Of a stretch of DNA of 9,324 nucleotides, positions 6,409 to 9,324 are shown one piece after another. The DNA lies in contig JAEDEU010000056.1 of NCBI GenBank assembly GCA_016293155.1, positions 1-9,324 of the forward strand, written 5' to 3'. The notes under the pieces are model-generated. The model had not been told where the DNA came from and made no database searches. It saw nothing but the letters and a program-made list of their open reading frames with translations. Position 1 is the first letter of the stretch. Each line of letters starts with the position of its first letter. Both the position numbers and the translations under genes were made by a program. This DNA is from Clostridiaceae bacterium. Its GTDB lineage: Bacteria > Bacillota > Clostridia > Oscillospirales > Butyricicoccaceae.

Positions 6409-7506
6409 TCAGTCCTGGATGCGTCCGCTTTCACGGGAAGCGAGGTACTTGCGCACCATCAGCGCGACCTTGAATACGATCGCATGATCGAATTCGCGCA
6501 GATCCAGACCGGTCAGCTTCTTAATCTTCTCCAGACGGTAAACCAGTGTGTTTCTGTGGACGAACAGCTTGCGCGAGGTCTCGGAAACGTTCAGATTGTT
6601 CTCGAAGAACTTCTGGATGGTAAACAGCGTTTCCTGATCGAGCGCATCAATCGAGCCCTTGCGGAACACCTCGCAAAGGAACATTTCACAAAGGGTGGTC
6701 GGCAGCTGATAGATCAGACGGCCGATGCCCAGATTTTCGTAGGTGATGATGGATTTCTCCGTATCGAATACCGCGCCTACCTCAAGGGCGACCTGACATT
6801 CCTTGAACGACTTTGCGATGTCCTTGAGCTGCATGGCGATCGAGCCGATGCCGCTGATGCTCTTGATCTGCACCTCGTTTTCCAGCGTCTCCTCGATATT
6901 CTTTGCAATCTTGACCAGTTCCTTGGTCTCGGTGTTCGGCTTGACCTCCTTGACCAGAACGATGTCGGTTTCGTTGATATGCAGCACGAAATCCTTCTGC
7001 TTATCCGGGAACATACCCTGAACCACATCAATTGCCGCAACATCCGGATGCTCCACCTGACGGATCAGGAATACCGCACGCGGAACGTCGTTGCCGAAAT
7101 GCAGCTCACGCGACTTGATATAGATATCGCCCGGCAGGATATTGTCCAGAATGATGTTCTTAATAAAGGTCGCCTTATCGTGCTTTTCGTCGTACAGGGA
7201 CTTGATGTTGCTGATTGCAACCATTGCCATGCCGCTGATGCTGCGTGCAGTCTCGTCCTCGCCCTTGACGAATACGGCATATTCGAAGCGCGTGGTGCGG
7301 TCAGCAACCGGGCGATAGGTATAGCCGCCGAAACGGATCATATCGCCGACATAGGAGAGCTCTGCTACCGCGTCATCACGCATTTCGCCAATGCGCGGAA
7401 GATCCGTGCAGGCGATTACGGCGCCGGACGCATCAATGATACCAATGGTACGATCCACGGTATCCTTCATTTGCAGGACGATCGACTGAAATAATCTAGA
7501 TGCCAT
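6409..7506 (-). CDS. CdaR/PucR-family transcriptional regulator heading the ftsEX unit
   Basis: A predicted DNA-binding regulator of 365 residues. The N-terminal part (1-45, with TIGIIDASGAVIACTD and PRIGE) resembles the diacid-recognition sensor of CdaR. The centre (about 135-255) looks like the degenerate GGDEF-like domain of this family, ending in SFKECQVALEVG. The C-terminal PucR-type helix-turn-helix is clear, NLNVSETSRKLFVHRNTLVYRLEKI (304-328), and is the best evidence. I chose the ATG at 7506 because GAAGGGTG lies 8 bases upstream. The frame stays open to 7596 but those 30 codons look non-coding. An extended -10 promoter lies about 120 bp upstream, and ftsE follows after 21 bp. CdaR and PucR control sugar-acid and purine catabolism, neither of which is encoded here. 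Its ligand and targets are unknown; ftsEX, the M23 gene, or its own promoter are possible targets by position only. Confidence 0.85.
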   Translation of the reverse strand: MASRLFQSIVLQMKDTVDRTIGIIDASGAVIACTDLPRIGEMRDDAVAELSYVGDMIRFGGYTYRPVADRTTRFEYAVFVKGEDETARSISGMAMVAISNIKSLYDEKHDKATFIKNIILDNILPGDIYIKSRELHFGNDVPRAVFLIRQVEHPDVAAIDVVQGMFPDKQKDFVLHINETDIVLVKEVKPNTETKELVKIAKNIEETLENEVQIKSISGIGSIAMQLKDIAKSFKECQVALEVGAVFDTEKSIITYENLGIGRLIYQLPTTLCEMFLCEVFRKGSIDALDQETLFTIQKFFENNLNVSETSRKLFVHRNTLVYRLEKIKKLTGLDLREFDHAIVFKVALMVRKYLASRESGRIQD

Positions 7507-7625
7507 TGTATTTTCACCCTTCTCATCAATATACTGTATCCCTTTTATGTATCGGCGTTTTGAAACTGACGCAGCACATACCGCAGCGGCATCCACCCAG
7601 CCTGTTTTAGCCGTACATTTATTTA

Positions 7626-7675
7626 ATTATACCATATTCTCATGGTTTTTTGCACGAATTTTTTTGCGTATTTTT
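7626..7675 (-). promoter_or_regulatory. Extended -10 promoter with UP-element-like A-tracts, for the regulator-ftsEX unit
   Basis: On the minus strand TGGTATAAT (-10 TATAAT at 7631-7626) is a full extended -10. There is no good -35 at 16-18 bases (TGCAAA at 17). Runs of A on the minus strand at 7665-7659 and 7675-7671 fall near -40 to -46 and -52 to -56 from the inferred start at about 7619. Those are the positions of proximal and distal UP subsites. The extended -10 and UP-like tracts may replace the missing -35. Confidence 0.65.
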
Positions 7676-7728
7676 GTGATTTTTTGATAATCGTATTTTT
7701 TACATAGTAAAAATGCCGAAAAAATCAC
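7676..7728. repeat. Nested inverted repeat upstream of the regulator promoter
   Basis: Outer arms GTGATTTTTT (7676-7685) and AAAAAATCAC (7719-7728) are perfect 10-base complements. Inner arms TTTTTAC (7697-7703) and GTAAAAA (7707-7713) enclose a 3-base loop. No U-tract follows on either strand, so it is not an intrinsic terminator. It sits about 55-110 bases upstream of the inferred start and could be a binding site or merely AT-rich low-complexity DNA. Confidence 0.45.
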
Positions 7729-7802
7729 GTTACAACAGGAAACCTATATAAAATATGCCGCAAAATTTTTATGCACATTCTTCCATATATTGGAGTTTCC
7801 GG

Positions 7803-8519
7803 TCATCCGGAAAGCGCCGCAATTTCCTGCGCAGTCAGCTCGCGCCACTGCCCGCGCTCCAGCTTCGGATCCAATGTCACCGCTCCGACCGAAAGCCGCT
7901 CCAGCGTGACGACCGGCGCACCGCGCGAGGCGAGCATCCGGCGCACCTGATGGTACTTTCCCTCCTGCACCGTGACAAGCACGGTTGTTTTCCCCGCTTC
8001 GGCGCTCAGAATTTCCAGCTTTGCCGGTCGGCATTTCGTGCCGTCGCGCAGCGTTAACCCTTCGGCAAACGCCTGTATATCGCGTTCGTCCAGTACGCCC
8101 TCCGCTTCCGCGCGATAAACCTTATCCACATGCCTGCGCGGAGAGGTCAGCCCGTGGGCAAACACGCCGTCCGTTGTGAGCAGCAGCAGTCCGACCGTGT
8201 CCTTGTCCAGCCTTCCGACCGGAAACAGCCCCATGTCCAGAAACCGCTTCGGCAGCAGATCGAGCACGGTTTTCTGCTCGGCATCCTGCCGGGCAGAGAG
8301 CACGCCTGCGGGCTTGTTCAGCATGAGGTACACCCGTCCGGTCTGCACCGGCTCGCCCTTCCAGGTCAGCCGGCAGGTCTGCGGATCCACCTTTTTGGCG
8401 GCATCCCGGCAGATCTCTCCGTCCAGTGTCACCCATCCCGCCTTCACGCCCCGCACCGCATCGCGGCGCGAGCACAGTCCGGCTCCGGTCAGCAGCTTGT
8501 CAATCCGTTCCAGCGGCAT
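7803..8519 (-). CDS. rsuA: 16S rRNA pseudouridine synthase, RsuA family
   Basis: Converts a uridine of 16S rRNA (position 516 in E. coli) to pseudouridine during ribosome assembly. The 238 residues match the roughly 231-residue E. coli enzyme. The N-terminal S4 RNA-binding domain is MPLERIDKLLTGAGLCSRRDA (first 21 residues onward to about 45). The synthase domain has LMLNKPAG (65-72), the catalytic motif FPVGRLDKDTVGLLLLT with D105, KVYRAEAEG (133-141) and EGKYHQVRRMLAS (186-198). The ATG at 8519 follows GGAGG at 7 bases. The frame is open further upstream to 8693, but those codons cross the promoter and are rejected. The RluB/RluF branch has a similar fold, but the short length and motifs favour RsuA. 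It appears to be a single-gene unit. Confidence 0.9.
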   Translation of the reverse strand: MPLERIDKLLTGAGLCSRRDAVRGVKAGWVTLDGEICRDAAKKVDPQTCRLTWKGEPVQTGRVYLMLNKPAGVLSARQDAEQKTVLDLLPKRFLDMGLFPVGRLDKDTVGLLLLTTDGVFAHGLTSPRRHVDKVYRAEAEGVLDERDIQAFAEGLTLRDGTKCRPAKLEILSAEAGKTTVLVTVQEGKYHQVRRMLASRGAPVVTLERLSVGAVTLDPKLERGQWRELTAQEIAALSG

Positions 8520-8550
8520 AGTCAATCCTCCGTTTTTTGGGAATTTCTTC

Positions 8551-8562
8551 CGCGCCGGCGCG
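8551..8562. repeat. 12-base GC palindrome in the rsuA leader
   Basis: CGCGCCGGCGCG is a perfect 12-base palindrome lying between the inferred rsuA transcription start (about 8580) and its ribosome site, in otherwise A/T-rich leader. With no loop bases it would fold poorly as a hairpin, so a protein-bound operator or chance are the alternatives. Confidence 0.4.
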
Positions 8563-8586
8563 CAGACAAAAACACACTTTGGAGTT

Positions 8587-8615
8587 AGTATAACACTTTT
8601 GTTGAATTTGCACAA
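8587..8615 (-). promoter_or_regulatory. Promoter for rsuA
   Basis: TTGTGC (minus 8615-8610), a 17-base spacer, and TATACT (8592-8587) preceded by TGT form an extended -10 promoter with a weak -35. The inferred start is near 8580, about 60 bases before the ATG. Confidence 0.6.
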
Positions 8616-8669
8616 GAGTTTTGCGGACATCTTTCGCCATTTGCGGCAAAAAATGCTGTAAATACATCC

Positions 8670-8704
8670 AAAAGAAAAGCAGCAGAGGAACATCTGCCGC
8701 TTTT
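8670..8704 (-). terminator. Intrinsic terminator after the DUF4830-like gene
   Basis: On the minus strand AAAAGCGGCAGA (8704-8693) pairs with TCTGCTGCTTTT (8686-8675) over 12 bp with one G-U wobble, around a 6-base loop. It is followed by CTTTTGG, making the end U-rich. It begins 18 bp after the stop codon of the upstream gene and separates it from rsuA. Confidence 0.8.
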
Positions 8705-8722
8705 GTCATATTCTGTCATACT

Positions 8723-9271
8723 TTATGAGCCGCTGTCCGAGGTACCGCCGGTCAGCGCGCGGGTAAAGCCGTCCGCGGACATCGAGGTGATATCCCCCGC
8801 AACGACGCGATTTTTATAAATCAGCAGGTTTGCGACCACGCCCTCCTTTTCGTCCGGCCAATTGGTCACGGTATAGGTCACCTGCTTGACCCGTTTTCCC
8901 TTGAGCGCCTCCAGATCAAAGCCCTGCCGCGCCTGAAGCTCGGCATATGCCTGATAATTTCCGCTGAATTCGGATGGGATGATGACCTCCTGCACCACGC
9001 AGGTGCTCTCGTCCACCTCCCAGCCGCACTGCGCCAGATACGCAATGCGCTGTTCTCCGGTTTTGACCTCTGCGGTCACCGGCTCCTGCTGTTCGTCCTC
9101 TGCCTGATCTGCCTCCTGCGCCGTGCCCTCCGCGGAGGTCTGCACCGCCGCAGGCTCGGGCGTATCCGCCGCCATCTGTACCGCCATCCGCCCGCCAATC
9201 AGGACTGCGCATACGGCAGCCAGTCCGAGGATCAGCCTGCGCTTGGACAGCTTCGCTGTTACGATAAACAT
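8723..9271 (-). CDS. Membrane-anchored DUF4830-like protein of unknown function
   Basis: A 182-residue protein with no assigned function. It begins MFIVTAKLSKRRLILG, with a short charged N-terminus and one hydrophobic segment (about 12-33) acting as a signal anchor. An Ala/Glu/Gln/Thr-rich, acidic, probably disordered linker follows (36-72), then a compact domain (about 73-172). This domain includes RIAYLAQCGWEVDE (75-88), VIIPSEFSGNYQAY (96-109), LQARQGFDLEALKGK (112-126), TYTVTNWPD (132-140) and VVANLLIYKNRVVAGDI (145-161). That pattern is what I recall of DUF4830, common in gut Clostridia; the family name is from memory and less sure than the architecture. The domain should lie outside the membrane. 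The ATG follows GGAGG at 8 bases, and a terminator follows the gene. The 53 bp upstream in the window show no clear promoter. Confidence 0.75.
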   Translation of the reverse strand: MFIVTAKLSKRRLILGLAAVCAVLIGGRMAVQMAADTPEPAAVQTSAEGTAQEADQAEDEQQEPVTAEVKTGEQRIAYLAQCGWEVDESTCVVQEVIIPSEFSGNYQAYAELQARQGFDLEALKGKRVKQVTYTVTNWPDEKEGVVANLLIYKNRVVAGDITSMSADGFTRALTGGTSDSGS

Positions 9272-9324
9272 AGTTCATTCCTCCGCCGCTTTGATTACTG
9301 ATAAAGCCTATGCGGCGGGGATGC

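Larger units (their letters stand above)
7507..7802. other. AT-rich intergenic region with no gene
   Basis: About 300 bp separate the rsuA stop from the regulator start. The half next to rsuA (7615-7795) is markedly AT-rich, with many A/T runs, against GC-rich neighbours. It holds the regulator promoter and a large inverted repeat, described separately. The 110-base leader (7507-7619) has no convincing riboswitch or terminator-antiterminator pair, only very short out-of-frame ORFs without good ribosome sites. A small 7 bp hairpin (7796-7802 with 7807-7813) spans the rsuA stop codon but has no U-tract. Confidence 0.6.

Noticed and set aside
7507..7596. Upstream ATG for the CdaR/PucR-like regulator adding 30 residues
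   Set aside because: The extra residues do not resemble the family, and the internal ATG at 7506 has a proper ribosome site 8 bases away.
7507..7619. Small leader ORFs ahead of the regulator
   Set aside because: The longest clear one is about 15 codons with its ribosome-like sequence directly touching the ATG, so initiation is unlikely.
7676..7728. Inverted repeat as an intrinsic terminator for rsuA
   Set aside because: The T-runs lie inside the stems; neither strand has a U-tract after the closing arm.
8520..8693. Upstream start for rsuA adding 58 residues
   Set aside because: It would run across the predicted promoter; the ATG at 8519 has GGAGG at 7 bases and begins exactly at the S4 domain.

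Overview
The window reads as ordinary chromosome of a Gram-positive Clostridia-type Firmicute, probably of the Oscillospiraceae/Ruminococcaceae or Butyricicoccaceae kind. This rests on GC-rich genes with AT-rich gaps, strong GGAGG-type ribosome sites, sigma-A-type promoters, the gene set (greA-lysS, ftsEX beside a coiled-coil M23 protein and an S41 protease) and a DUF4830-like protein. The taxonomic call is inference. Every gene I can support lies on the minus strand, so transcription runs from high to low coordinates. I see no mobile element, CRISPR array, tRNA or rRNA.

In transcription order (right to left): a membrane-anchored DUF4830-like protein (8723-9271) ends at a hairpin terminator. 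An RsuA-type 16S rRNA pseudouridine synthase (7803-8519) follows with its own extended -10 promoter. A very AT-rich gap of about 300 bp (7507-7802) carries an extended -10 promoter with phased A-tracts. That promoter drives a CdaR/PucR-family regulator (6409-7506), which is followed after 21 bp by ftsE (5710-6387), and ftsE overlaps ftsX (4826-5713) by 4 bp.

Next comes a secreted coiled-coil M23 murein peptidase (3474-4691), whose promoter sits under three hexamers spaced at about one helical turn that resemble WalR/PhoP-type sites. A strong hairpin terminator follows, and its loop and 3' arm contain the -35 of the next gene, an S41 carboxy-terminal processing protease (2176-3366). Then come greA (1540-2013), with a consensus promoter, a short hairpin, and lysS (1463 to beyond position 1).

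The centre of the window is a cell-wall remodelling cluster. FtsE (ATPase) and FtsX (membrane permease) probably gate the M23 hydrolase at the cell surface, and the S41 protease may process envelope proteins. This is known logic (FtsEX with CwlO in Bacillus, PcsB in Streptococcus, EnvC in E. coli). Two points deserve attention here: the FtsEX partner is an apparently active M23 enzyme with a possible WalR-like operator, and a CdaR/PucR-like regulator heads the ftsEX transcription unit. I do not see a wholly new system.
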